A stretch of 64,000 nt of DNA from Amycolatopsis echigonensis (GCF_014174495.1 NZ_JACJHR010000036.1:20668-84667); one strand, 5' to 3'. Counted from the first letter of the stretch, positions 15,521-23,574 are shown. Translations and numbers: made by a program. The notes: generated from the sequence alone by a model not told the origin.

Positions 15521-16953
15521 TGGGCGTACCTGGCCTTCCAGTGTTCGTTCATCGGGTACAGGCCGTCGACGCTTTCGCCGTTCGCGACCTGTTCCGCGAT
15601 GAACGTTTCCTGACGTTCCTGTTCGATCGCCGCGTCCGCGATCTTTTCCGCCAGCTGCGGCGGAATGACCAGCACGCCATCGGAATCGCCGACAATCACG
15701 TCGCCGGGCTGGACGGTCGCGCCGCCGCAGGCGATGGTGACGTCGATGTCCCAGGGAACGTGGCGGCGGCCGAGCACCGCGGGGTGCGGGCCGGAGTGGT
15801 AGGTCGGAATGTCCAGTGCTGCCACCGCCGCCAGGTCGCGGACGCCGCCGTCGGTGACGATTCCGGCCGCGCCGCGGACCTGGGCACGCAGCGCGAGGAT
15901 GTCGCCGATCGTGCCGGTTCCCTTTTCGCCGCGGGCTTCCATCACCAGGACGTCGCCGGGGTTGAGGGAATCGATGGCGCGTTTCTGTGCGTTGAAGCCG
16001 CCGCCGTGGGTTTTGAAGAGGTCCTCGCGGAAGGGGACGTAGCGGAGCGTCCTTGCACGGCCGACGAGTTTCGTGTCCGGACGCGTGGAGCCGAGGCCGT
16101 CGATGGAGACGTGGTTGTAGCCGTTTTTGCGCAGCTGGGCGGACAAGGTCGCCGTGCCTACGCTGGTGAGCTTGGTCTTGAGTTCTTCCGTGAGCACGAA
16201 TTCCGCCGGGAGTCCCGCGGATTCCCGGTCGCCGTACGCCTGTTCGCGCTGGTTGTCGTCGATCTTGGGCTGGGCGCTGAACTCCGGGAGCGGCGTGGTG
16301 CCCTCGGTGACCGGCGTGACCAGGCGGCCGGTGGTCTTCTCGCCGTGGCTGACCTCGACCTCGACGACGTCGCCCGGCTTGACGACGGACGACCCGGCCG
16401 GGGTCCCGGTGAGGATGACGTCGCCGGGTTCGAGGGTGCTCAGCTGCGAGAGGTCGGCGACGAGGGTGCCGAAGTCGAAGATGAGGTCTTGGGTGGTGTC
16501 GTCCTGGACGAGCTCGCCGTTGACCCAGGTGCGGACGCGGAGGTTCTGGGGATCGACCTCGGCGGCGGGGATGGTGGCCGGACCGAGCGGGGTGAAGCCG
16601 TCGCCGCCCTTGGAACGGAGATTGGAGCCGCCGTCGGCGTGCCGCAGATCGTATACGCCGAAGTCGTTGGCGGCAGTGATGCTCTCGACGTGGTCCCAGC
16701 CTTGTTCAGGTGTGATGCGCCGGGCTCGCTTGCCGATGATCAAGGCGATCTCGCCCTCGAAAGCGAGGAGTTCGGTGCCCGCCGGGCGTTCGATCGGGGT
16801 GCCGGAGGAGCTGATCGAGGTGGCCGGCTTGAGGAAGTAAGAGGGCTTCGCCGGGGTCCGCCCGCGTTGCTTCGCGCGCGACGGGTAGTTCAAGTGAAGC
16901 GCGATGACCTTGCCCGGCCGCTCCGGCGGGATGTCGCTCGATACGGGACTCAT
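15508..16953 (-). CDS. Fusion of FAH-family isomerase/decarboxylase (HpaG-like) with an RraA/class II aldolase-like domain
   Basis: A 481-residue two-domain enzyme. Residues about 15-225 are a fumarylacetoacetate-hydrolase fold with the metal site residues Glu66, Glu68 (FEGEIALIIG) and Asp97, as in HpaG/HpcE, which decarboxylates and isomerises the HpaE product. Residues about 250-470 are an RraA-like domain (DGGVRD at 368-373 and GDSDGVLVIP at 422-431), a family with pyruvate-aldolase and oxaloacetate-decarboxylase members. Classical HpaG instead has two FAH halves. The fusion may therefore combine decarboxylation with the terminal aldol cleavage. First gene of the operon; the ATG at 16953 has a weak ribosome binding site. 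Function by context is inference; the two folds are clear. Confidence 0.9.
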   Translation of the reverse strand: MSPVSSDIPPERPGKVIALHLNYPSRAKQRGRTPAKPSYFLKPATSISSSGTPIERPAGTELLAFEGEIALIIGKRARRITPEQGWDHVESITAANDFGVYDLRHADGGSNLRSKGGDGFTPLGPATIPAAEVDPQNLRVRTWVNGELVQDDTTQDLIFDFGTLVADLSQLSTLEPGDVILTGTPAGSSVVKPGDVVEVEVSHGEKTTGRLVTPVTEGTTPLPEFSAQPKIDDNQREQAYGDRESAGLPAEFVLTEELKTKLTSVGTATLSAQLRKNGYNHVSIDGLGSTRPDTKLVGRARTLRYVPFREDLFKTHGGGFNAQKRAIDSLNPGDVLVMEARGEKGTGTIGDILALRAQVRGAAGIVTDGGVRDLAAVAALDIPTYHSGPHPAVLGRRHVPWDIDVTIACGGATVQPGDVIVGDSDGVLVIPPQLAEKIADAAIEQERQETFIAEQVANGESVDGLYPMNEHWKARYAQWRP

Positions 16954-16990
16954 GGGGGTTGACCTGCCCGGATGTCGTCGGGAGAGGAAG

Positions 16991-17006
16991 ATATCTCAAA
17001 AGATAT
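16991..17006. promoter_or_regulatory. Candidate GntR operator at the head of the homoprotocatechuate operon
   Basis: ATATCTCAAAAGATAT: arms ATATCT and AGATAT are perfectly inverted around a 4-nt centre. It is an AT-rich island in GC-rich DNA, 38 bp upstream of the first gene, where a promoter is expected. The GntR regulator encoded in the same operon is the obvious candidate binder. Confidence 0.65.
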
Positions 17007-17198
17007 ACGATCCTGGTGGGCGGGGCAAGGGTGGATTCGAGTCTTGCTCGGTAACGCCTGAGGGTGTGTCGCGGTGCATACGTGCTGGTCAGGGCGCGGT
17101 TGTTCGAGCGCGACTGGGGGCGAGCTGCTGACAATGCCTTGCTGTCGCCACTACAGTGACGGCGCGACCACGTACAGTCGTGCGGGGGAGGGGCGAGG

Positions 17199-17876
17199 AT
17201 GAGGGGTCACTTCGACGCGTCCAACGTCGTTCAGGCGCTCGTGCGCCTCGACGACGTGCCGGATCGGTTGCCGGACCTCGTGTTTGTGCTGGTCGCTCCA
17301 GGAACAGACAAGCAGTCGGGCGAGCTTGAGGTTCGCCGTACGGAGCGGAACGAGCTCGCGGTCGCGGCGTACTCGTCTCTTGACCGGTTGGCCGACGCCT
17401 GCGGGAGCGGGCAGCCGTGGGTGCAGGTCACCCGGGAGCGGTTGCTTGAAACATGCCGCGAGCTGGACCTCGGCATCGTCGTGTTCGACGCCGTACTCGA
17501 CCTCGTGCCGCGATATCCGGAAGTCGACAGTCGGGAGCAGCCTCCGCTGGAGCCAGCCGAGCCGCTGGCCGAACCGGACGGCCGGTGCTACGTGCCGTCG
17601 CGCCCGGTCCGGGCTGGTCAGCAGGTGGTGGAACTGGAATTGCAGCCGGTTCGCAACGGTCGGCCGGTGCTCCTGGCCTACACGTCGCCGGAACTGCTGG
17701 CCGCTGGGTGCGGGCCGTATCAGCCTTGGGTCGCGATCAACGGCGACGACCTCGAAGCCATCGCGAACGAGGCGGGAGCGCACGGGGTGTTGCTCAATCC
17801 CGTGCTCGCCGAAGAGTCTCGGCATGCCGCGCCCGTGCACGACTGGACGTCTCGGCCAGCGATCGGAGGGGAGTAG
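17199..17876 (+). CDS. SseB/SAV_915-like protein with an internal duplication
   Basis: A 225-residue soluble protein made of two similar halves. In each half a segment of the form Y-S/T-S-x-x-x-LA-x-x-CG-x-x-QPWV (about residues 58-76 and 158-176) is followed by a helix and a strand ending near a conserved proline/valine. This is the pattern of actinobacterial SAV_915/SseB-N-terminal-like proteins, whose function is unknown. The ATG follows GGGGAGGGGCGAGG. The next gene starts 2 bp after its stop, making it the first gene of a four-gene set with a WXG-type protein. A chaperone or adaptor role for type VII export is a possibility only. Confidence 0.7.
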   Translation: MRGHFDASNVVQALVRLDDVPDRLPDLVFVLVAPGTDKQSGELEVRRTERNELAVAAYSSLDRLADACGSGQPWVQVTRERLLETCRELDLGIVVFDAVLDLVPRYPEVDSREQPPLEPAEPLAEPDGRCYVPSRPVRAGQQVVELELQPVRNGRPVLLAYTSPELLAAGCGPYQPWVAINGDDLEAIANEAGAHGVLLNPVLAEESRHAAPVHDWTSRPAIGGE

Positions 17877-17878
17877 GC

Positions 17879-18226
17879 ATGTCCGCGCCTTATGGGGACA
17901 CGACCGGTTACAGTTTCACTGAGGGAGCGCTGAACAGCATTGTCAGCCAGCTCCGCGAAGGCGAGAAAGCACTCGACGAGGTGACATCGAAGGTCGTGCG
18001 CGGAGTCGATGCCGGCGCATCGTCCGCGATCGTCGGTACTGTGCTGGACGACCTTGTGAAACTAGGCGTCGGAGCGGCTGGCGCGGCCGGTGGTGCCGCG
18101 GGGAAGGTGCATGCCGCCAACGGTGCCTACGACGACATCGAAAACACCCATGCCGGGCAGCTCAAGCTCAACGACAAACACGCCGACGATCCGGATACGC
18201 AGCGGGAAACACACGTCCACGGCTGA
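17879..18226 (+). CDS. Small helical protein, EspC/WXG100-partner-like
   Basis: A 115-residue protein without signal peptide. An amphipathic helix (about residues 12-45, SFTEGALNSIVSQLREGEKALDEV is its start) is followed by a glycine/alanine-rich stretch (55-78) and the segment GAYDDIENTHAGQLKL, which resembles the end of EspC-type ESX-associated proteins. The tail is charged and histidine-rich. It starts 2 bp after the SseB-like gene and is followed after 13 bp by a WXG-type gene, an arrangement typical of heterodimeric partners in type VII secretion. The assignment is by size, helix pattern and neighbours; there is no WXG motif in it. Confidence 0.6.
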   Translation: MSAPYGDTTGYSFTEGALNSIVSQLREGEKALDEVTSKVVRGVDAGASSAIVGTVLDDLVKLGVGAAGAAGGAAGKVHAANGAYDDIENTHAGQLKLNDKHADDPDTQRETHVHG

Positions 18227-18239
18227 AGGGGAGGTCAGC

Positions 18240-19487
18240 ATGGGACAGGCGCTCAACACTACGGTGAACGGTTCGTCCGGCACCTGCGTCGCCGCCGCGG
18301 ACTGGCTGCGCACCGTCGCCGAGGCAGGACATCGCGCGGCAGGCAATGTCCGCGCCGCACGCAGCGGTGCCGAGGCGGGCTGGCACGGACCTTCCAGCCA
18401 GGCGTTCCAAGAATCGATCGCCAACATCGACGTCGCTGCGGAAGACATGGCCAACTGGGCCGCGACCGCCGAACGCGGCCTCCGCGACTTCGCGTCGTCG
18501 CTGGACATGGTGACCGCCCGCATGAACGACGCTCTCGCCCAAGCCCGCGCGGCCGGTCTGCGGGTCGACGGCCCGTTCATCGTCGAGCCGGACCCGATCC
18601 CCGCGAATAAGCCCGGCACCCCAGTCGAGGTGTGCACCGCCGGTGGCGCTACCCGCGCGGTTGGCACCTATCAAGGAGATATCAAGCAGTACAACACCCT
18701 CGTCTTCCAGTACAACGCCAAAGTCGCCGCCTACAACGAGTGCAAGGCGATCGTTGACGCCGCGCGCACCACCGAAGGCAACGCGCACCAGGCACTCCGC
18801 CGCGCCCTCCAACCACCGTCAGGCCGGCTCGACATCGATGCCTATGCGGTGGGGACCACCACCATCGCCCGGGTCAACGGCTACATCAGCTCGTTCGAAA
18901 ATCCGCGCAAGGAGGCGCTCCTCAACGCTCAGCGGTCCGCGGCCAGCGCGCAGTTCTTCGACGACTGGGCCCACGGCACGCGCATCAGCTTGACGGCGCT
19001 CAACAAAGAGGACCTCGCGTGGGCAGCCAGCAAGGCCCGGGACAACAAGGCTGCTTACGAGACTCGCGCGCAACAGTTTCAGCAGTACGTCGACAAGGTT
19101 CCGGAGCCGGTCCGTAAAGCAATTGCCGCCTATCCGGGAAAAGGCAAGTACCACGTCCTTCCTGAGGAAGCAGGGGCAAGCCTGAAAGCCGGGCAAAAGC
19201 TGCTCAAGGGAATGCCGTACGTCGGTAGCACGCTAACCGTGATCAACGAGGCTGCCGGGGCAATGAGCGGCGAGCAGTCCTGGGGCAAAGCCGTCGCGGA
19301 TTCGGGCGGTTTGATCGTCGGAGGCGCAGCGGGGGCGGCCCTTGCGAGCGCAGGCGCGGGCGCAGCCAGCGGCGCTCTCTTCGGCACGCCGTTAGGTCCG
19401 GTCGGCTCTTTCGTGGTAGGCACGGTCGGCGGAATCGCCGGTGCGGTCGGGGGTCAAGCTGTCGCTGACTGGCTCGTGCCGAAATAA
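18240..19487 (+). CDS. WXG-type type VII effector candidate with glycine-rich hydrophobic C-terminus
   Basis: A 415-residue protein. Residues 1-105 form a helix-turn-helix WXG100-like unit with the motif GWHG (Trp48, Gly50) between helices. The middle (about 120-320) is mostly helical and charged. The last 60 residues are a long glycine/alanine-rich hydrophobic segment with repeated GxxxG and GG pairs (GGLIVGGAAGAALASAGAG at about 355-373, and VVGTVGGIAGAVGGQAVADW near the end), resembling glycine-zipper membrane-inserting toxins. There is no signal peptide, which fits type VII export. The ATG follows GGGGAGG. The known analogy is LXG/WXG toxins with pore-forming tails; toxicity here is a hypothesis. 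Confidence 0.65.
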   Translation: MGQALNTTVNGSSGTCVAAADWLRTVAEAGHRAAGNVRAARSGAEAGWHGPSSQAFQESIANIDVAAEDMANWAATAERGLRDFASSLDMVTARMNDALAQARAAGLRVDGPFIVEPDPIPANKPGTPVEVCTAGGATRAVGTYQGDIKQYNTLVFQYNAKVAAYNECKAIVDAARTTEGNAHQALRRALQPPSGRLDIDAYAVGTTTIARVNGYISSFENPRKEALLNAQRSAASAQFFDDWAHGTRISLTALNKEDLAWAASKARDNKAAYETRAQQFQQYVDKVPEPVRKAIAAYPGKGKYHVLPEEAGASLKAGQKLLKGMPYVGSTLTVINEAAGAMSGEQSWGKAVADSGGLIVGGAAGAALASAGAGAASGALFGTPLGPVGSFVVGTVGGIAGAVGGQAVADWLVPK

Positions 19488-19500
19488 CTCGAGGATTGCG

Positions 19501-20214
19501 ATGACAGACGCAGCAGGGTCGGATGACGCCATGATCGACGCGCTTCCGCCGCGACCGGACAGAGAGACGGGCGTACCGTTCCCTCCGCCCGGTCTCAGTT
19601 ACTTTCGCGGTGAGGAAGCAGCTCCGGAGCAGGACGACCGCCGGGAGGGCCAGCTGGCAGACCGGCCGGACCCGCCGCCGGGCCTGGGGCCCGCGCTTGC
19701 CTGGCATCGGGAGAGCCGCCGCGGGAAAATCGCGCTCATCCTGACCAGTGCGCTCATCCTGATCGTCGGGGCCATTGTCATTTCCTTGTTCCACCAGGGC
19801 GGGATCGGGATCTTGGCGGCGTGGCCGATCTGGGCGATTGTCGCCGTAGGCGTTTTCTTGATTTCCAGTCCGTTCAGTTACTTCACCTACGCGGCGGGCG
19901 CAGACTGGTTGATGGTCGAGCGCAGCCGGTGGGGAGTGAAGAGCCGGGCCTGGGTGGATATCTACGAACTGACGAGGATAGACGCGGCGTACGGCGGGAC
20001 GACCTTCCATCTGTGGCTGTACGACAAGGACATGGGCATAACCCGCAGCAGCGAAGAACTCCAGCGCGATCGCCGGATCTGGGATCTGGTGTACAACGGG
20101 ATCCTGCACTCGGTGGCGGGCGGTGCGCAGGTCAGCCCCCAGGCGATCGGCATTCTGCAGCTCAACAAGACGCCAGCGCTCAAGATCCGCGACTCTGACG
20201 ACACCGGCCGGTAG
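19501..20214 (+). CDS. Two-TM membrane protein, possible immunity partner
   Basis: A 237-residue protein: a proline-rich polar N-terminus (1-73), two membrane segments (about 76-96 and 102-122), and a C-terminal soluble domain (about 130-230) containing WVDIYELTRIDA and IWDLVYNGILHSV that looks like a bacterial PH-like or YcxB-type fold. It starts 13 bp after the WXG-type effector candidate. A membrane protein directly downstream of a toxin with a hydrophobic tail is the classic position of an immunity protein, but actinobacterial proteins of this kind also occur without toxins, so the role is unproven. A longer in-frame GTG start at 19441 would overlap the upstream gene and is not favoured. 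Confidence 0.65.
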   Translation: MTDAAGSDDAMIDALPPRPDRETGVPFPPPGLSYFRGEEAAPEQDDRREGQLADRPDPPPGLGPALAWHRESRRGKIALILTSALILIVGAIVISLFHQGGIGILAAWPIWAIVAVGVFLISSPFSYFTYAAGADWLMVERSRWGVKSRAWVDIYELTRIDAAYGGTTFHLWLYDKDMGITRSSEELQRDRRIWDLVYNGILHSVAGGAQVSPQAIGILQLNKTPALKIRDSDDTGR

Positions 20215-20274
20215 CGCAGCCCGGCCCGCCCACGAGGCTTTTCCGGTGGGTACGGGTCCATAAGGCGAAGCCCC

Positions 20275-20321
20275 GGCTCGCCCAGGCGCGGCGCACCCGC
20301 AGCCGATCGCCCAGGCGAGCC
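20275..20321. terminator. Possible terminator hairpin between convergent genes
   Basis: Arms GGCTCGCC (20275-20282) and GGCGAGCC (20314-20321) are perfectly inverted around a 31-nt GC-rich spacer. It lies in the 120-bp gap between the two-TM protein gene and the minus-strand peptidase gene. The long loop makes it a weak prediction. Confidence 0.4.
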
Positions 20322-20334
20322 CACCTCGCGTGCT

Positions 20335-21408
20335 CTACGCCTCCTCCTGCCAGCGGCTCAACGGCAGCGCCGGAACGCGATGCCCCCGATGGCCGACCAT
20401 CTCCTCATTGGCCACCAACGCATTCAGCACCGCCTCCTCGACCGCCTGCACCACCGCCTCGAAGAACGGGTCGATCGCGCCCCACGGGACGAACCGCATG
20501 CTCTCGTACGGCTCCTCGTCCGGCCGGGGGAAATGGCTGGTCAACGCTCCCGCGTTCGCCGTGCTGAAGGCCAGGAACAGGTCACCCGAGAAGTGCGACC
20601 CGGTGGTCCCGGTCCGGGCCAGCCCCAGCGGTACCCGGCGGGCTAGAGCGGTGCATTGCCCCGGCAGCAGGGGCGCATCAGTGCCGATCACGACGATCAC
20701 CGACCCCGCGCCAGCGGGGGCCAGCCAGCTGGTGTCGGCCATGGGGTTGTCGTTGGCCAACGCAACGCCCACAGGTGACCCGGCCACGGTGAGTTCCGGG
20801 CGGCTCCCGAAGTTCGCCTGCACCAGGGCGCCCACGGTGTAGCTGTCCGACCCATGGGCAACAATCCGTGACGAAGTGCCAGTACCGCCCTTGAAGCCGT
20901 AGCAGGTCATGCCCGTTCCGCCGCCCACCGAACCTTCGGCGATGGGGCCGGACGCTGCCGCGTCGATGGCGGCGACGGCGTGTTCGGTCCGGATCGTCGG
21001 CGCGTTGACGTCGTTGAGGTACCCGTCCCACGTCTCCGCCACCACCGGGAGCAGCCATTCCGCCGCGGCGTCCGGGCGTTCGCGGACCACCCAGTCGATG
21101 ATGCCTCGATGACATGGCCCGACCGAGTGGGTGCTGGTGATCAGAACCGGCAGGGTCAGCGACCCGGTCTCGGCGAGCCAGGCGCGGCCGGTCATTTCTC
21201 CGTTGCCGTTCAAGGAAAAGGTGCCCGCGGAGCAAGGCACGTCGAAGTGGGAACGGCCGCGCGGGAGGATCGCGGTGACGCCGGTCCGCACCGACGAACC
21301 TTCGATCAACGTGGTGTATCCGACCTCGACGCCTGGGATGTCAGTGATCGCGTTGTGCGGGCCGGGCTTGCCGCCGAGGGCGAGGCCTAGGTCGCGGGCG
21401 CGGGTCAT
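20335..21408 (-). CDS. P1-family (DmpA/BapA-type) aminopeptidase
   Basis: A 357-residue N-terminal-nucleophile hydrolase of peptidase family P1. The conserved GGGTGMTCYGFKGGTGTSSR block (162-181) and the self-cleavage site NFG-SRPEL are present, giving Ser202 as the new N-terminal nucleophile after autoproteolysis between Gly201 and Ser202. Family members release N-terminal residues or cleave beta-peptides and D-amino-acid amides. No signal peptide is seen, so it is cytoplasmic. The ATG at 21408 overlaps the stop of the upstream TetR gene by 4 nt (ATGA), so regulator and enzyme are one operon. The divergent APC permease at 22174 may import or export the amino acid concerned (inference). Confidence 0.92.
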   Translation of the reverse strand: MTRARDLGLALGGKPGPHNAITDIPGVEVGYTTLIEGSSVRTGVTAILPRGRSHFDVPCSAGTFSLNGNGEMTGRAWLAETGSLTLPVLITSTHSVGPCHRGIIDWVVRERPDAAAEWLLPVVAETWDGYLNDVNAPTIRTEHAVAAIDAAASGPIAEGSVGGGTGMTCYGFKGGTGTSSRIVAHGSDSYTVGALVQANFGSRPELTVAGSPVGVALANDNPMADTSWLAPAGAGSVIVVIGTDAPLLPGQCTALARRVPLGLARTGTTGSHFSGDLFLAFSTANAGALTSHFPRPDEEPYESMRFVPWGAIDPFFEAVVQAVEEAVLNALVANEEMVGHRGHRVPALPLSRWQEEA

Positions 21409-22016
21409 GCGGGGACCTCCAGCGAGCAGCGGGTCGAAACGCGGGCGTAGGACAGCACCATCGCCTCGGCGGCGGATCGGTCGAGCGGCGGCACCGCTTG
21501 AGTCAGGTGCAGTCCGTACCCGTCTTCGAGGGTGACGAGGTTGCGGGCGATGGTGACCGGGTCGTCGGTCAGGTCGAAAACCCCCGTCGCGGCACCGGCT
21601 TCCAGGATGCCGACGTAGCCGCGGACCTGGCGTTCGTACAGCGCGATGTGCCGCGCGGCGTACGCCGGTTCGCGGCGGGCGATGGTGCCCAGTTCGTACA
21701 GCAGCACGCACAGTTCGTCGTTCTTGCCGTTCGGCAGGCCGCTGCCGATCATCGCGCGCATCCGGGCGCGCGGGTCGGACTCGGCCGCGACGGCGGCTTC
21801 GCGCGCTACACAGAAGCGTTCGACGGCTTCCTGCTGCACGTCTTCGAGCAGGTCGCTCAGGGAGGGGTAGTAGTACAGCAGGGAACCCGGCGACATGCCG
21901 GCGTGGTCCGCGACGTCGCGCAGCTTCAGGTTCAGCACGCCGCGTTCGACGACCGTGTGCCGCGCCGCGGCCACCAGTTCCGCCCGCCGCTCGGGGGCCT
22001 TGCTCGGTCTTGCCAT
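21405..22016 (-). CDS. TetR-family regulator
   Basis: A 203-residue regulator. The N-terminal helix-turn-helix spans about residues 10-55 (LRDVADHAGMSPGSLLYYYPS) and the C-terminal domain is of the BetI-like TetR_C type. The ATG at 22016 gives MARPSKAPERR; the reading frame continues upstream but without support. It overlaps the peptidase gene by 4 nt and is divergent from an APC permease. Related TTCTTTGAA motifs flank the divergent gap (22022-22150). It probably represses both units and responds to an amino-acid-like ligand (inference). Confidence 0.9.
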   Translation of the reverse strand: MARPSKAPERRAELVAAARHTVVERGVLNLKLRDVADHAGMSPGSLLYYYPSLSDLLEDVQQEAVERFCVAREAAVAAESDPRARMRAMIGSGLPNGKNDELCVLLYELGTIARREPAYAARHIALYERQVRGYVGILEAGAATGVFDLTDDPVTIARNLVTLEDGYGLHLTQAVPPLDRSAAEAMVLSYARVSTRCSLEVPA

Positions 22017-22021
22017 GCCTT

Positions 22022-22150
22022 GATTCTTTGAACAAATCGCGAAAAACGCAACCCCGGGGCGGTGTCCGATCGCGCTGGACCCTTGACGCAGCGGGCTTGA
22101 GGGCCTTAGCTGAACGCCCGGCTGGTTATTTGAGTTCCATTCAAAGAACG
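22022..22150. promoter_or_regulatory. Divergent promoter region with repeated TTCTTTGAA motif
   Basis: TTCTTTGAAC occurs near the TetR gene start (within 22022-22040). The same word in opposite orientation (TTCAAAGAAC, 22139-22150) lies near the permease start, next to a TTTGA/TCAAA dyad beginning at 22129. AT-rich words of this kind are rare in this DNA, so they are candidate TetR operators for each promoter. Confidence 0.45.
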
Positions 22151-22173
22151 TAACGACGTGATGGAGGCCAGCG

Positions 22174-23565
22174 TTGTCCACCCCCGTCTTGCGCCGCGGG
22201 TTGCGCACCCTCGGCATGCTGCTGATCACGCTTTCCGCGATCAGCCCGGCGTCCTCGGTGTTCGTCATCGCGCCGGGCGTCCTCACCGGCGCCGGATCGG
22301 GCGCCTTCTACGCCTTCCTCGCCGCCGCGGTCGTCGGTGTTTTCATGGCCTTCGTGTACGCCGAACTGGGCTCGGCCTTCCCGAGCGCGGGCGGCGAGTA
22401 CACGATCGCCGCCCGCACGCTGGGCAAACTGCCCGGATTCATGGTGCTGGGCATCATGATCGTGACGCAGGTGCTGATCGTCGCGGTGATCGCGCTCGGC
22501 GTCGGCACCTATCTGAGCGTGGTGCTGCCCGGCGTGTCCCCGGCGGTCGTGGCGTCGGTGACGTGCGTCCTCGCCGCGATCGTCGCGGTGTTCGACATCA
22601 AGCTGAACGCCTGGGTCACCGGCATTTTCCTCGCGGTGGAGCTGCTGGCGCTGATCGTGGTCGCGGTGCTCGGGCTGGCCGGCCCGGCGCGGCCGTTCAC
22701 CGACCTGCTCGCGCATCCGGTCGCCCCGGGCGGCGGTCCGGCGACGATCAGCGCGGTGATGATCGCTACCGCGATCGCGATCTTCGCCTACAACGGCTAC
22801 GGCTCGGCTGTCTACTTTGGAGAAGAGACCAAGGACGCCGGGCGCGGGGTGGCGCGCGCTGTCCTCATGGGACTCGGGGTCACCGTTCTGGCTGAGCTGG
22901 TCCCGGTCACCGCGGTGCTGATGGGCGCGCCGGACCTCGGCACTTTGTTCAGTTCTCCCAACATGTTGTCGTACTTCGTGCAGGCCCGCGGCGGCAGCAC
23001 GCTCGACACCGTGCTGAGCCTCGCGGTCGCGCTCGCCATCATCAACGCGGTCCTCGCGATCGTGCTGATCAGTTCCCGGCTGGTGTTCAGCAGCGGACGG
23101 GACCGCGCGTGGCCGAAGGCGATGAACCGGGCGCTTTCCGCGGTGCACCCGAAGTTCGGCACCCCCTGGGTCGCGACGCTGGCGACCGGCTTCCTCGCTG
23201 CCGCACTGTGCTTTGTGGACCCGCAGATCCTGACAGTCGTGACGAGCACGTCGATCGTCGTGGTGTACGCGGCGCTGTGCCTCGGTGCCATCCTGGGCCG
23301 GCGCTCCGGAGCGACGGCGGGGGCGAAGTACCGGATGCCCGGGTTCCCGATCGCGCCGGTGGTGGCATTGGTCGCGCTGGCGTTCGTGCTGTATGTGAAC
23401 GCGACCGATCCGGTGATCGGACGGCCGAGCCTCATCGTCACCGCAGTGATCGCGTTGCTGGCCTTGGGGTACTACCTCGTGGTGCTGCGTCGCCGGGGCG
23501 GCTGGCAGCTGAGTGACGCGGTGGAGGAGGAGGCCACGCCAGCGCCGGTGCGGGAGACGTCGTAA
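22174..23565 (+). CDS. APC-superfamily amino acid permease
   Basis: A 463-residue membrane transporter with about 12 hydrophobic segments. The first helix carries the APC substrate-binding pattern ISPASSVFVIAPGVLTGAGSG, followed by ELGSAFPSAGGEYTIA, and the helix-6 segment IAIFAYNGYGSAVYFGEE is typical. TTG at 22174 is the start because GGAGG lies 6 nt upstream; a nearby ATG at 22158 is in another frame. It is divergent from the TetR-peptidase operon and ends before a strong hairpin at 23575-23604. It probably moves an amino acid or amine by proton or antiport coupling; the substrate is unknown. Confidence 0.92.
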   Translation: MSTPVLRRGLRTLGMLLITLSAISPASSVFVIAPGVLTGAGSGAFYAFLAAAVVGVFMAFVYAELGSAFPSAGGEYTIAARTLGKLPGFMVLGIMIVTQVLIVAVIALGVGTYLSVVLPGVSPAVVASVTCVLAAIVAVFDIKLNAWVTGIFLAVELLALIVVAVLGLAGPARPFTDLLAHPVAPGGGPATISAVMIATAIAIFAYNGYGSAVYFGEETKDAGRGVARAVLMGLGVTVLAELVPVTAVLMGAPDLGTLFSSPNMLSYFVQARGGSTLDTVLSLAVALAIINAVLAIVLISSRLVFSSGRDRAWPKAMNRALSAVHPKFGTPWVATLATGFLAAALCFVDPQILTVVTSTSIVVVYAALCLGAILGRRSGATAGAKYRMPGFPIAPVVALVALAFVLYVNATDPVIGRPSLIVTAVIALLALGYYLVVLRRRGGWQLSDAVEEEATPAPVRETS

Positions 23566-23574
23566 TACGCGACT

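Noticed and set aside
22158..22173. ATG at 22158 as start of the APC permease
   Set aside because: It is not in the permease frame (16 nt from the TTG). It contains the GGAGG ribosome binding site that supports TTG at 22174.
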